Assembly (NCBI RefSeq): GCF_001640805.2
Contig: NC_066838.1
Location: 22,627,928-22,691,927 of the forward strand
Direction of reading: 5' to 3'
DNA length: 64,000 bases
DNA from: Lates calcarifer
Lineage: Eukaryota; Chordata; Actinopteri; Centropomidae
The notes under the pieces are model-generated. The model was not told where the DNA came from. It made no database searches and saw nothing but the letters and a program-made list of their open reading frames with translations. The position numbers and the translations under genes are program-made. Below are positions 12,881 through 25,479 of the stretch, in pieces (position 1 is the first letter of the stretch; each line of letters begins with the position of its first letter).

Positions 12881-15049
12881 GTATACTACAAATAGACGCA
12901 CACATGCTACATTTCATTCATGCAAACTGATGAGCTTTCAAAAAAATCATTTTCCTATGTAACGTACTATAGACTATCTTGGCGATTAGATGAGACCTGT
13001 ACTCCAAAAACAGCCTTTTGTAGGATTCCAATTTGTCCACACCTCTTTTAGCTAACTGCTCATGCACACTCTAAAACATCTTTATTGATTCAACACTCCA
13101 CATTTAAGCAGCCACCATCTCCATAACAAACTCCCACTGATTCAGGATCAGTTGTCTGGCTGTGAAGTGTGCTACACACAAGGCCAGGACCCATTAGAGC
13201 TGATGGAGGATCAGATTGAGGTCCTACTACTACTATTACTGCTGCTGATATTGGGCTGATAGGTGATGGTCTAACATGCAGGTTGAATCAGCTGAGACAG
13301 TTTAGCTGAACACGCAACTGTGAAGTTTATGTGGTTGATTAGTGTTTCTGCATAGCCAAGGCACACAGAGGCGGTCTGCGGTTTGAAACGAAAAGAAAAA
13401 AATATATGATAATAATCAGCCGTGATAGTAATTAATTGTATTTCAGCAGAGGTCAAAATGTCCAATGAGCCATTTTTATCTCAGCTCGTGAAATCTAGAG
13501 TAGAATATATTGGCAGTTGAGTAGACCATGTACAAAACACTGCCAAAGACAACTTTTAGGTCCAGGAATAAAGCCGTGCTAATCACCTCTGATATAGTAT
13601 TCATAGAAATTTCATGACCTTTCAAGCATTCCTCCTGCATATTTTCATAAATACACCACAGTGAGTCTGACATTCATTTTTTTGCAAACATATATATCAT
13701 TGTGAATACTAACACCTGTTGTTTGACAATAAGTACCTGTTGTTTGCGAGCCAAGATGGCTGCAGGGTGACAAAACCAAACACCCTGAATAATATATTAT
13801 GTGCCGTGTGTGGAAATCACTGTGTGTTTTGGGGGTTTGGTAATCCTCCTCCCTGTGAGTAAATGACAGCCCTGTTTACCCAGAGCTCCCATGGGGAGTG
13901 GTGCATCAGGCACTAATATGAATGTTCTCCCCCAGGTAAATGTCAGCCAATCCCCCCGTAAGCCCTTCCTCCATCCATCTAGCTGCCCATCCATCCTACC
14001 ATTCCTCTCTCTATGTCCCCCTCCTCCTCCTATCTTGACCACCTTCCTCGTTCCCCCATCTTCTTTTGTTGTCTCTCCCGGCTGTTTATACCTCCTTTTT
14101 TACTCCACATTAATTCCCCTGAGGCCACTTCCTCCTGACCTCCCTACTGTCCTCTTCCATCTTGTGTCCCCTAGCAAGCCTTTCTATCTGTAGCACATCA
14201 ACATTGATTGTGCTGTGGCAATGACCTGAGGAGAGGAGAGCAGAAGAGGGGAGAGGAGAGGAGGAAATAAGATTAAAGGTGAAGAAGAAGGGGAAATAAA
14301 GGAGAGGAGAAATTAAAACAAGAGCAAAAGGAGCAGAAGGAGGAGAGGTTAGGATAAAACAGGGAGGAGACTGGACTGACACTGAGCTTGAAATTAAAGA
14401 AAACAGCTGACACTCTTCTCCGCTAAGAAAAATTAAAATCCTAAAAGAGGTTTTGTGTGGACAGGAACTCTGTACCACTTTGTTTGCCAGATCCTGTGAG
14501 ACAAATGTGCAGTGGTAGAAGTCAGTTATGAGCCTGCTTTACAGACTTGTGTGAAACATAGCCTGATTCCCAACAGGTGCTGTAGAGAGAACGGGGCACA
14601 GAGGGTCATTCAAGCCTCCTACACACTGAATGTCATCTGAAACTCAGGCTGCTCTACACATACACATATAGAAACACACACACACACACACATATTTATG
14701 GAGTCTGTATTCTCATGGGGAGAGATAAGAGGCTGTTTTCACAGAGAACAGAAGCACAGCCAGATCTGTGTTCAGTAAAATGCAGGAGAACAAATTCTGA
14801 TCAGATTAAATGATATGACTGAAAATTGCTAATTTTACACATATTTTCACAAGCAATGTTCCATCCACTTATATACCAACATCAACAGCCCCTAACACTG
14901 CTGAATTTATACATGCTGATAAATGTTAAAAATGCTAATAAGGATAAGATTTGATTGTGGTTGTTCACAACTATGCCAAATAATGTAAAGAGAACAGGAC
15001 TGGATTCTAGTTATGCATGAGTGTATAATAAATGTCTCTTCTCTTTCAG
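12881..15049 (+). other. plxna2: intron 3 (2.2 kb)
   Basis: It holds a tandem 12-bp direct repeat (ACCTGTTGTTTG at 13713 and 13734) next to a YY1-like CAAGATGGCTGC at about 13752-13763, a purine-rich stretch at about 14225-14360, and a CA repeat at 14672-14692. No coding or RNA gene was seen. Confidence 0.8.
14672..14692. repeat. CA microsatellite
   Basis: About ten AC units in intron 3. Confidence 0.9.
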
Positions 15050-15146
15050 ATTGGTCAGGCGTTGAGTTGAGACTCAATTCTAAGGAGACTGGTCAGATGC
15101 TTATCAGCACAGAGGTCAAGTTTTACAACTGCAGCGTCCACCAGCT
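15050..15146 (+). CDS. plxna2: plexin-A2 window exon 4: end of first IPT-like fold
   Basis: 97 bp (2 + 31 codons + 2). It encodes [20 protein letters not shown] followed by [13 protein letters not shown]. The SKETG and FYNCS motifs mark the beta-strands that lead into PSI2 in A-type plexins. N-C-S is a potential glycosylation sequon. Acceptor ctttcag at 15049; donor gtgagt at 15147. Confidence 0.95.
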
Positions 15147-17459
15147 GTGAGTATCTCTCTCTGAGTCCATTCATTCCGTTTTCATTTACAAAAACAGTGC
15201 CCCAGTCCTGCTGCCCAAAACCACTGGATCAATGCTCTGGGAATTAGTTACAATTTGTCCTTAACCTTAGCCAGCCCCAGTCCCCTAAAAATATCCTCTT
15301 TAAAGACTAATGTAATCTGATCGCTGGCTGCTCCCTTAACACCATAACAGGAAGTTTCTGTGCTGCTGCGCTAATGAAGCCGTCTTCTCAAACATCCTGC
15401 AGTACAAAACACACAACTCTGCCTAACAGGTCTTCAGTAGGGATTTCATGCTCGTTTTCATGCCATGTCTGTCCCTGATTGAGTGATGTTGAATTGAATC
15501 CCCAGATTGGCGATCTCAGTGTCAGCTGTGCCTTTACTATTGCTCGTTTCATTCCAGTGTGGCAGATTCTGTTTGTGCAAGATCCAAAAGCCTCACTGAC
15601 TTGGGAGTATTACTGGATGGAGAGCAGGAGAGTAAGGATATCACAGCTGTGATGCTAGCAGGGGTGCAGGAATCGTTGCATGTCATATTATCCTCTCACT
15701 ATCCCCTCAACATTAAAACAAAATGTACGAGTCATTGTCTCCTTTACCAGATAAAAGCAGGCAATGTTACTCTACATCTCTGAATCTCTCTCTCTGTCAC
15801 ACACACACAGACAAACATGTCACCACATACATGCACACAAGTGCACACTGCCCTATAGCTTATATTGCTGTCTGCTGTCTGAGAACCCTGTCTGAGTAGC
15901 ACAGAAAGCAATTACCGGCTCTCACATCAGCTCAGTTAATCAGCGATGACAAACATACTTGCACACACAGCCACGTACACACACACACTCAAACACACAA
16001 AGAAGGATGCATACACTTGAAAAGGGCATAAGCTCTCCCTCGCACACTCTGATGCCAACTCCTGCTCTCTCGCCTTCTCTCCCTCGCACACACATACTGT
16101 ACACACTATTCGCCTGAAGGTGAATCAGTCCTATTCTTCTGAATTAGTGTGCTTGCCAGAGATCCCTCCCATGCTTTTGCACCAATGAATATTTCACAAT
16201 AAGCAAGTATGCACAACACAATGTAAATTCAGAGAAAGAAAGGGAGAGGGAGAACCAAGTGAGACTACAGTACACTCTGAACAACTGTTCATGAATATAT
16301 AGTGTAGTAAATGCCATCACAAATTAGAAGTGTATGTTGTCTTTCCTATGGCATCATACAGAGAGCATTATGTCGTTTAGCCTCAGGCTATCACTTATTC
16401 CTGTTTCCATGACCATCCTCTCATTTCCTCATCTCTCCATCCAATCATCCATGTAGCCATTTGTTAGAAAGTACATTAACTCAGGGTTTTGCTCAAGTAT
16501 GTTTACACTACTTTATATCACTACACTACCACTACCATATTTCAGGGAAAATATTGTACTTCTTAGAGTTATTTTGGAGATAATCATTTGAAAAACCTAT
16601 AATGAACATATAATGTTTGATGTTTTGTTATACAGTAAATTCAATTGCCCAACAATTTATGAAATAGTTAAAACAGCTCAAAATTTTCAGACATATGACA
16701 CTGTTTACTTATGTCAGATGTGTTTGCACTGCGCTCCCGACACCAACTTCTTGAATCTTGAATGTTAATGCATTAGTAATAATAATCCAATAATATAACA
16801 TATAATAATATAATATTCAGAGGGACCATCCTGCTGCATAAGTAGCATTTTTAGTTTTGATACTTTGGGTGAATTTTATTATTGACACCAAAAAACTTTT
16901 GCTCAGGTAAAAGTATTTTTGTACTGTGATGCTTGAATGAAGGATCAGTACAGCATGTAACCTTACAGTAACACATATACAAAAACACACACACTTACAT
17001 ATTCTACATGCAAAAATGCTCACACACAAAAGCACACACACCTAACAGCTGGTAATTACAGTGACACTCCAACAATGCAGGGCTAATGGTAATTGCAGGA
17101 TCAAGCTGCGCCAATGTCTTATTTGTCCTCATTACTCAACGTTCCTCCACTCCGTCTCTCTCTCTCGCTCTCTTTCTCCATCTGATTCCGGTTATGTGGG
17201 CTAATATGCAACCTCCCGTTCACACATGACACGCAGTATTAATATATGGCGGTAGAAAATATATGCAGGGAGAATTTGGCCCAGCAGCTATTAGGTACTG
17301 TGCCAACCGCAAGGGCACAACAACAGCAGGTGCCCACTTGGGATCTGAACTCATTTCCTCTGTGGCACTTCCCCCACTTTGGCAAACTCACTCCCCCTCC
17401 TTGACTGTGTTTCTTTTCCCTGATTCTCACACTGCGTGTGTGTATGTGCATCCACGCAG
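15147..17459 (+). other. plxna2: intron 4 (2.3 kb)
   Basis: It contains a diverged interspersed repeat at about 16467-16940, scattered CA-rich tracts (15798-16100 and 16980-17040) and a CT-rich run near 17153-17180. No coding feature was seen. Confidence 0.8.
16467..16940. repeat. diverged teleost interspersed repeat of the TACTTTTACTT-ended type
   Basis: The segment starts AAAGTACATTAACTCAGG, has CACTAC...ATTTCAGGGAAA-ATATTGTAC, then a TAATAATAATCCAATAATATAA block, and ends AAAAGTATTTTTGTAC. This order is one I recognise from a very common non-autonomous repeat in spiny-rayed fish genomes (units rich in AAGTACTTTTACT). Many point changes and no clear intact terminal inverted repeats indicate an old copy. 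Family membership is from memory. Confidence 0.7.
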
Positions 17460-17574
17460 GTGCCTGTCATGTGTGAACAGTGCCTTCCGCTGCCACTGGT
17501 GCAAGTACCGCAACTTGTGTACCCATGACCCCTCCAGCTGTTCCTTCCAGGAGGGACGAGTCAACGCTTCTGAG
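17460..17574 (+). CDS. plxna2: plexin-A2 window exon 5: PSI2
   Basis: 115 bp (1 + 38 codons), ending in phase 0. It encodes [20 protein letters not shown] followed by [18 protein letters not shown]. Six cysteines sit in the PSI spacing CxxC, CHWC, C, C, and the preceding NC (exon 4) and following DC (exon 6) complete the knot. The motif is nearly identical to human PLXNA2. N-A-S is a potential sequon. The donor is GTTGGT, weak from position +3 onward. Confidence 0.96.
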
Positions 17575-18777
17575 GTTGGTGGAATACACACATGCACAAA
17601 GACTCACACACGTATAAGCAGGTTTGCTCGCACAACTTTCTCTTTCTTACCCATTTTTTTCCTCTTTGTTCCCTTCTCACTCCCCCTCTCTCCTGCACAT
17701 TCCCTCTCTCTATTTACTTCTGCCTGCATCCTGCTCTGTGTTCCAGCTCTGTGTCAGCCTCAGGGCATGTCTTCAGAAAGACAGCCATCTAAGCTCTTCT
17801 ATTTCCAAATTGGCATTTCTCATTCAGAGCTCTTGTTCTCTGCAGTAGCAATTAACAGTCTATTATCTCTGGAATTATTGAGCTTAGTATGTCTTAACAA
17901 TGACACAGGATCACTCTGACCAAGTCAATCATATGCAATAGATACTAACAGCTTGAAATGTGTAGCTCTCCATGTGTCTCTGGCTATGCACACATATAGT
18001 ACTTATCTGATTTCATGTGCTGCTGTATTTATGTGGGTTTTTTAAAAAAAAAGATTCTATAGGGAATGTCACAGTGCGCATTGCTTTTGCAATTTTTCAG
18101 TTCATACTTACATATTTGCCATGGAGTCCATACAAACTCATAATTAGAGTACTTACATACACATATATATATATTATACACCCCTCCCTGTCAATAAGCA
18201 CCAGTAGCAGCTGTTTGAATAGGATGATCCTCAAGATAAAGCTGTATTAGAATAGAGGTCCTTATGGGATGACCCTGTGGTGTCTATCATCTGACAGGAC
18301 TAAAGATTTGTGGATGTAAAAAGCTACTAAGACCAAAGCTTGAGTGTGGGATGCTCCTGTAATAGTTTTCTTGATGCAAGTGTTGCTTTCACAATATACT
18401 TCTAACAGGACTGACCTCTAACCTGCTGCCTTGTACTGTAAACCACTGAGCATTTTTTAAATAATTCTTAGTCTTTGTCAATTTAGCAGTTTCAAAATTC
18501 CACTCTTGATAATGAGTTGTTCAAACTCAGATATCAGCTCAGAGCTTTCCGAAGTCACAGGAATCACTTTTAAATTCTAATTTAGATTAATTTCCTCTTC
18601 AGTTGCTCTTATCATGCTTCATATTTCTTAGTTTCATTCCTATTCATTACTCTGTTTGTGGAATTGCGGTGCTTCTCATCTCACTAGTGACTTAAACACC
18701 AAAAAAGCACTGTGTTTATTTGTCAGATTTGTTGGCACTGATGTGTGCTCTGTGCCCCGTTATTGTTTTTCCTCCAG
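17575..18777 (+). other. plxna2: intron 5 (1.2 kb)
   Basis: Pyrimidine-rich at its 5' end; AT-rich later, with a short (TA) run at about 18164-18177. The 218-codon frame open through exon 5 into this intron is read-through, not a separate gene. Confidence 0.8.
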
Positions 18778-18978
18778 GACTGTCCCCAGCTGGTGCGCTC
18801 TGAGGAGATTCTGATCCCAGCAGGGGAGGTGAAGCCTATCACCCTGAAGGCCAGGAACCTGCCACAGCCTCAGTCTGGCCAGCGAGGCTACGAGTGTGTC
18901 CTCCACATCCAGGGGGTCAGCCACAGAGTCACTGCCCTCCGCTTCAACAGCTCCAGCGTTCAGTGCCAGAACAGCTCG
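18778..18978 (+). CDS. plxna2: plexin-A2 window exon 6: second IPT
   Basis: 201 bp, 67 codons, phase 0 at both ends. It begins [20 protein letters not shown], continues [20 protein letters not shown] and ends near [15 protein letters not shown]. The [21 protein letters not shown] block is among the best conserved parts of the plexin-A ectodomain. Two N-S-S sequons are visible. Because the exon is a multiple of three, skipping it would keep the frame. Donor gtaggt. Confidence 0.96.
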
Positions 18979-19385
18979 GTAGGTTTGGTGCCACTTGCCC
19001 AGATTGTGCCACTTAAGGTGTAAATTGGTGATGCATGATTTGTGTATGTGTATGTGTGTATGTGTTTTTTAATCTCAGTTATTATTTTTTGAGTACACAA
19101 TATATAGTCAGTATACATAAAAAAGATACTCTACATTGGTAATTACATTGTTTATATGACTTTCTGTCGGAAATGAGTGCCATACCACTGTGCCACTCAG
19201 TGTTTGTGTTTGTATTTGTGTATCTACAGTATATGTGTCATTTAGTCAGTGAAGACACAGTAGATGCAGCCTAGGTAATTACACTGGAGAAGACTGCAGC
19301 ATAGCTCTGCCCTCCAGTCAAGCACGCACCGACTTCTGCAGTATATTACTAGTGGAATCACATACATACACATTTCACCCTCCAT

Positions 19386-19423
<38 letters not shown>

Positions 19424-19752
19424 ATCCCAGTTACACACTCACACAATGACAGTCAGGCTGGAATTAGGGGCACAGGAGGCAGTTAAGGACAGCATCTCTA
19501 AAGGCCATAAGGGAAGCTCAAGCTTCTGCCCGGCTGTCCCATTTCTCATGGCTTCTCACTTTGTCAGCTCTCTGATGATGAGATGATGTAAGTTTGGGGT
19601 AACATTGGAAGGACATAGTGCTGCATCTACAAGGACTCATGGGGATTAAAATCCCCAAACCTCCTATTGAAATCCTCTTTTTTGGTCTCTCTTCCACCCT
19701 CACCTCCATCCCTCTATCTCTTTCCCTCTTTCTCGCTGTCCTTGGTCTCCAG
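18979..19752 (+). other. plxna2: intron 6 (0.8 kb)
   Basis: It contains the compound microsatellite (TC)11(AC)7 at 19387-19422 and ends in a good pyrimidine tract before the acceptor at 19751-19752. Nothing coding was seen. Confidence 0.85.
19387..19422. repeat. (TC)11(AC)7 compound microsatellite
   Basis: Perfect TC run passing directly into AC, in intron 6. Confidence 0.95.
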
Positions 19753-19849
19753 TATCTGTATGAGGGAATGAAAATCAGCGAGCTGCCTGTGGATTTCTCA
19801 GTGGTGTGGAACGGCAACTTCATTATTGATAACCCGGAGAATATCCAAG
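19753..19849 (+). CDS. plxna2: plexin-A2 window exon 7: end of second IPT
   Basis: 97 bp (32 codons + 1). It encodes [20 protein letters not shown] then [12 protein letters not shown]. The VVWNG(N/H)F(I/N)IDNP motif is conserved in all A-type plexins, and the Y-x-Y-(E/D)GM start joins the preceding QNSS as in human. Acceptor gtctccag; donor gtaaga. Confidence 0.95.
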
Positions 19850-20193
19850 GTAAGAGCAAAAGATGCTGCTGACAACATGTGCTAGCAAACAGACTGAAGA
19901 TGGACAAATGTAACACTCCATCGTTTTCCTAAACTCTGTCTGCACTGTCTTTTCTCAGCTGAATTCAAAACAGTGTGTGTGAGTCTATTTATATGGTGTG
20001 TTAATCACAGGTGTATCTTAAGATATGTGTTATTGGAGATTAAAAAAAGAAGAGAAAGCCTTTGGGGATATTTCACTAGCGGCAGACCTACAATCTGTTC
20101 TCCTTAAATAAAAATACTCTCCAAATACTTGGGTAGGTTTTTTCAGTTGTTGTGTGCTCACAGTACATCTCCACCACTACCTATGTCCCACAG
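19850..20193 (+). other. plxna2: intron 7 (344 bp)
   Basis: The second shortest intron in the window. AT-rich, with no repeats or other features seen. The acceptor is ctatgtcccacag. Confidence 0.9.
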
Positions 20194-20393
20194 TGCACCT
20201 TTACAAGTGTGCAGCCCAGCGGGACAGCTGTGGCATGTGTCTGAAGGCAGAGAGGAAGTTCCAGTGCGGCTGGTGCAGTGGAGAGGGAAGGTGTACTCTG
20301 CGTCACCACTGCCCTCTCATCAACCCTTACACCACCCGCTGGCTGAACCTGTCCAGCAAGAATGTCAAGTGCACCAACCCACGCATCACTGAG
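20194..20393 (+). CDS. plxna2: plexin-A2 window exon 8: PSI3
   Basis: 200 bp (2 + 66 codons), ending in phase 0. It encodes [20 protein letters not shown], then [20 protein letters not shown], a loop, and [12 protein letters not shown]. Eight cysteines in PSI spacing define the third PSI repeat. VHLYKC and the closing CTNPRITE are plexin-A signatures. The loop [15 protein letters not shown] differs from the human CTSPSSPWLDWSS region, and this is the most variable part of the exon. Donor gtcagt. Confidence 0.96.
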
Positions 20394-21170
20394 GTCAGTA
20401 CCCATAATCCTTCCTGCCTGCCCACACATACCTAGCTCCAATCAATGTGCAATAATCAGCTGCCAAGTTGCTGCATCTTGTCCTAGTTCTTCATAGAGAA
20501 TCGTGAGGCTTTCAGCTGATACTAGTCTGTACAACTATACTTAAAATTCAAAAGTTAACAGCTCTAACAGTTTGTAACAGCTTGATAAGACATTGTCATT
20601 GGTGACAGTGGCAATTCTATTACATTGTTAAAGACCTGCTTTGTATTCTCTAAAGCACATCACAGCCACTAAAGCGCAGTAAAACCAGATTACACTTGAT
20701 CCTGGCATGCTTAGTTTTTTCAAACATTTATACAAAAGTTGTACTGGTAACAGCAGAGTTCTTAAGAGACAGGTAGGACTCTTGACAATGAAATGTCTGA
20801 TTTGCATTGAGACGTATTGCATGAGAAGCAGCTGTGCTACTCTGCTCTGTTTTCCTCTGGACCCAGGAAGAATGAGAATGAGCCTCAAAGAAGCTCCCCA
20901 GGGTGCTGGCCCCTCCTAATGCATGCAGATCTGTAAATGTTCAGTTTCTCTCTATCTGTCTTTTGTCTTGTCCTTTTCTCTCTGTATCTCTCTCTCTAAC
21001 TGAGAGAGCACATGCTGTTTTTCCTTAAGAAAAAAGATATATGCTCCACAGTGTATATGTGTATGATTGTGTATGAACCTGTATGGCTGTATGTGTTATG
21101 CTCACAGGTGCATATTCATGTGAGTTCTTCTCACCTCCAGGGCTTCTCCAAGGGCGAGGACCCTGACATA

Positions 21171-21226
21171 CTCTCTCTCTCTCTCTCACTCTCACACACA
21201 CGCACACACACAAACCCACACACACA
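21171..21226. repeat. CT/CA compound microsatellite
   Basis: CT run followed by interrupted CA units, in intron 8. Confidence 0.9.
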
Positions 21227-21971
21227 GGGCACAGAGATATTCAGTTTTAAAGGCCTGTCTCTTTGACATCTGCCTTCTCTTTGTGGCTAGGTGCAGTATG
21301 CACAGATGCCTGCTCATAGATTTTAATGTCTTTTGTCTTCTCACAAGGTTATTCCAGCACTTTGAAAGTAACTTTGGCATCAACAAATGTTTAAAAGAGA
21401 ACCATATAAAATAACTTCACAAAACAAAAGAAAAACAACCACTTTGAATAAATAAATAGCTGTCCAGGTCTTTTTTAATAGGTGTAGGTGTAGTGTCACC
21501 TTTGCTCTTCCTCCTGCTCTCTGACCATTCCCAGATATTTCAACAACCCAACCCAATAGCTTGATGTCCTCCAGCTCAGCAACGCCAGGGTCATGACCTG
21601 GAAGTGCTTATTTGTTTTCCCATAAGTGGGCCTTTGCTTGCATAAGCCACAATCTCATCCTGCCTGGTGGGTTCACTGTCACAGGGGAGTCAGGCCAGGA
21701 GGACATACTATTTAATTAGGCTTGGTAACGCACCAGTGCATTGTGGCTAACCTACCAGACCCCTCTACCTCCACATCGATTCATTTGGCTTCTCATTCCT
21801 CCACCACATAGTCACATCTAACTCCAGCCAATTAAAAAGTGAAGTTAACAAGTTGGTTAATTGATTTACTATACAGTATGCAGATAAGCCAGGAAAAGAG
21901 AGGCAGTATGAAGGAGAACGCCATCCCTACTTCCTTTTAAGTCTGCCTCTCCATCCCTCTCCCTATCTGTT

Positions 21972-21994
21972 TCTGTCTGTCTGTCTGTCTGTCT
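21972..21994. repeat. (TCTG)n tetranucleotide repeat
   Basis: About five TCTG units, in intron 8. Confidence 0.9.
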
Positions 21995-24900
21995 TCTACT
22001 CCTACTCCTCTTTTCTCTTTGTGTGCCTCTGTATCACCATCTCTGACTCATCCTGGTGAATTAAGTTACTCTCTCATGTAACTCCATTATGCTTTCAGTT
22101 TGTCATTTTATACCACATCCTCATTTCCATCCCTGTTTTTATCAGAATCATGATCACGGTATGTGATTGCCAAGGCCACCACCAGCCCAAGACCTGGACT
22201 CACTTACTTTCTCATGGTCAACAAACAGGCAGAAATCCATTATAATACCAAGGGAGATACCAATTTGTCCACCTACAGTAGCTGCAAGCTCTTTACAAGT
22301 ACATACAATGTATTATCCACAGATTGATGCAACAAGTTAATGTTGCAGAGGAGCCGTCAACAGGCTGGGAAATGTCATATCAAATATCATACTGAGGTGA
22401 AGTATATTTTGTATGATGAAGAAAAGAACCAAAAAAGGAATTAACACAGTGTTAAAATTGTGAATGAGAACAAGGTGAGTATAAAGAGTATGGAGGGTTT
22501 AAGTGAGGTAAACTGAGGCAGTAGAGAGAACAAAGGACAGAGCACAGGAACTGAACCAAGAAGAGGTGGGAAGAACGAAATGGGGGGAAGGAGGAAAGGG
22601 AAATGGAGCCCCTGTGGGCTGCCTGAACTCAGGTCTGTTTACAGCTGTAGGTGGCATAACCATCTCTGCATTAATTTAGACACTTCACATGAGCATGTAC
22701 TTCAGATATACACACCGACACCAGTACTTCTCCTCCTCATTGCCAGTTAAGTCAGCATTCGTTTGTGCCCCGCCCTACCCCCTTCGTCTCTCAGTGATTA
22801 CAGTTTCTTTAAGAATCAGACATCCCCCTGGTGGGCTGAATTTATGAATAAATTTGGTTTTGATTGTATGCACCAAAGCCCCCATCATGAGTTGATTTGT
22901 ATACATACTAGCACATTAGTAGATGTGCCTACCAAAAGATAGACCTTTTGAATAATTAATGTTTCTATTAAGTGCCATGGTGCCTCCCACCATGGGCCAT
23001 TAATATTGAAGACATGTAAGCCCCTGCTAACAGCAGAGGGAATGACATCAAATGAAGCTGGGAGTTGGATGGGCATATAAAAGGCATCTCCTCAATAGGC
23101 CTTGGCCGTGTCTTCTGTATGAATTTACAGTAAAGCGAAAAGGCTTCCCTGCCTTCCAGTGACAGCCAATATAAAGATTTTGCTTTTGCCTTAGGAAAGA
23201 AAAAATGTAGGATTCCTCTATTTCTCTCTCTCCTTTGCACAGTGTATATGCAAGCTTATTGTTGATATTTTGAACACCACAGGGATGGTGGGCCTGTCAG
23301 TCAGTATCATAGTACAAGTGAACTCTCCTCACTGCTGTAACCCCGAGAGAGCTGCTGTACGCTATGCGTGCTACCCTTCATTAAACCAGCCAACAGAGCC
23401 AAGTGAGTCCTCAGCTAGGCAACATGCAGTATAATGCTCACATACCCCACACATGTATACCTTGCAATAGGTAAAAATGGCCTTTTCAAACACAAAGCAT
23501 TAGTATGTTCAGTGAGGAAGACTCATTAATCCACAAATACAACCCCTACCCCATAATTGCGTCTCTTGTTTTCTTCCCTTTTATGCACTAAAAACCCCTT
23601 TTCATCACGAACCATATCTCCTGGCTAACTACAAGACATTTAAGACTCCATAAAGTATTTAGGATGTAGTTTGTTCAGGAACAAGTGATCAGTGGGGTTT
23701 TATCAAGCCCATTAAATGCTACTCACAATTAAATGTGACATGCTCGAATTAGTCTGAGCAGAGTCCAAAGACAAAGAGATTAGCTGCAAGCCCCTAAATT
23801 GTATCAAGGCCTATTTAATTTCAAAAGCAAAATATCCAGCTATGGCAAGAATGGAAATACATCAGCTGTTATGTCGTGTAATTCTGGGAGAATCTCTTTA
23901 CAGTGTCAAGGTGATAAAATCCTGTTGTAATAAATGTGTATATTAAAGATTGAGGATAAAGAATATACAGTAAAAATGCTGATATTGTATATTTTTACAG
24001 TAGATAGGGTGATTAAACATTATTGTCGCTGAATTGTCTCTGAGAATGCCATTCAGCTCGGTCAGCTACTGTCGTTACAGTGACATGCTAGGCTTGCATA
24101 GCCTGAAGGCAGCTGGGGCAGTGTATTGCACTCTGCTGTATGCACTGAGTTTAGCCTTGGCTGCATCAGCACAACTTTCCCCACCATTACTTCAGCTGAA
24201 TAAGTCAACACCACGCTGACAGACATCCCAAGGCTGTTCACGTTGATGGCCATTTCTCTCTGTCTCCACAGTTTTTCTTTTGCTCAGACTAGCAGATTAT
24301 CTTCTCAAAAGGGACCGCTTCTTTTCTATAAGTTTCTGTCTCATGGATTAGAATGCCTCTCTCCTCAATTTAGGTCATCTCACCAGTCTTTAGTCTTTCT
24401 ATGGTTGTTGCCAAATCCTGCAAAATGTCTAAGGAAAATGTAGTGGTAAATGGCCAATACTGTGATCCCCTGAGCTGGAGAGAGATAGATTATGCTTGAG
24501 AGAGTGCAAGAGTGGGAGCGGAGAGTGCGACGTGCAAGCTGACTGGCTGTTTGCTGGGAATTACCCTCTATTGACAGTGTGACAATGCCAGGCGGGCAGC
24601 AGCACTGCTCCTAAAAGGATTACAGCAGGAGCATAGGCATGGCAGCACTGGGTGGGAACGGGGGAGTAAGGGCGGCAGGGTGTGCGTGCATGTCCAATAA
24701 GGCTTCCTCTTCCTCTTCCCTCTGAAAGTCTGTATGGCAAGACAAACAAGCAAGCTGGTGCTTGGAGGGGGAGGATGTGTCACCTAGCCTCGGGGAGACG
24801 AGATGATGAAAGACAGAAAGCAAAAGACGGAAAAGAGATGCAAAGAGGAGGATGTTGCAGTGAAATATAAAGACACACTCCGCCCCTCTAAAGATTATCT

Positions 24901-25460
24901 ACAGTGCATGACTGTAGTAGGGTTCCCTCAGGTCTGTAAAGGTCATTAGGATCTGGTTTACTGGCAATCAAACCAGAGTCACATGCACAAGGCGGCTCCT
25001 TTATAGATTTAGTCCCTTTGTTTGTGTAAGAAATACAGACACAGAGACAAAGAGCAGCACTTCTCTCATGCCTCCCAGCCTACAGATATTGGTGGCGCGA
25101 GCCTTTGAAGTGGTGGTTTTTCTATGATCTTCTGATGAATCAAGGCTCTATCTGCCAATGGGGAGCTCAGTCAAATGGGTTTCATGCATGGATTAGACTG
25201 TCTTCCTGTGCTTGGTCCACCGTGGGAAGGGTTTCATTTCAGCCTCAAGGGTAGAGGGAGGAGGTCTCCCAAGCTTTTAGCAGGCCCATCTGTGATACAG
25301 CACCGCTGTCCTGTCACCATCCCAGCCTTACCTGTCATCTATCATGGCTGATAGAAACTGAACAGAGTGGCATCCACATTCCCTCTGCTGCTCATCCCAT
25401 TTTCTCTGCTCTCTTCTTTCTTCCGATCCCTTTCTTTTTTCTCTGCTCTCTATTTTTTCA

Positions 25461-25479
25461 CTCTCTCTCTCTCTCTCTC
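25461..25479. repeat. (CT)n microsatellite
   Basis: About nine CT units, in intron 8. Confidence 0.9.

Noticed and set aside
17263..17919. 218-codon open frame, the longest in the window
   Set aside because: Its middle is plxna2 exon 5 in frame. The rest is intron read-through on both sides of good splice sites.
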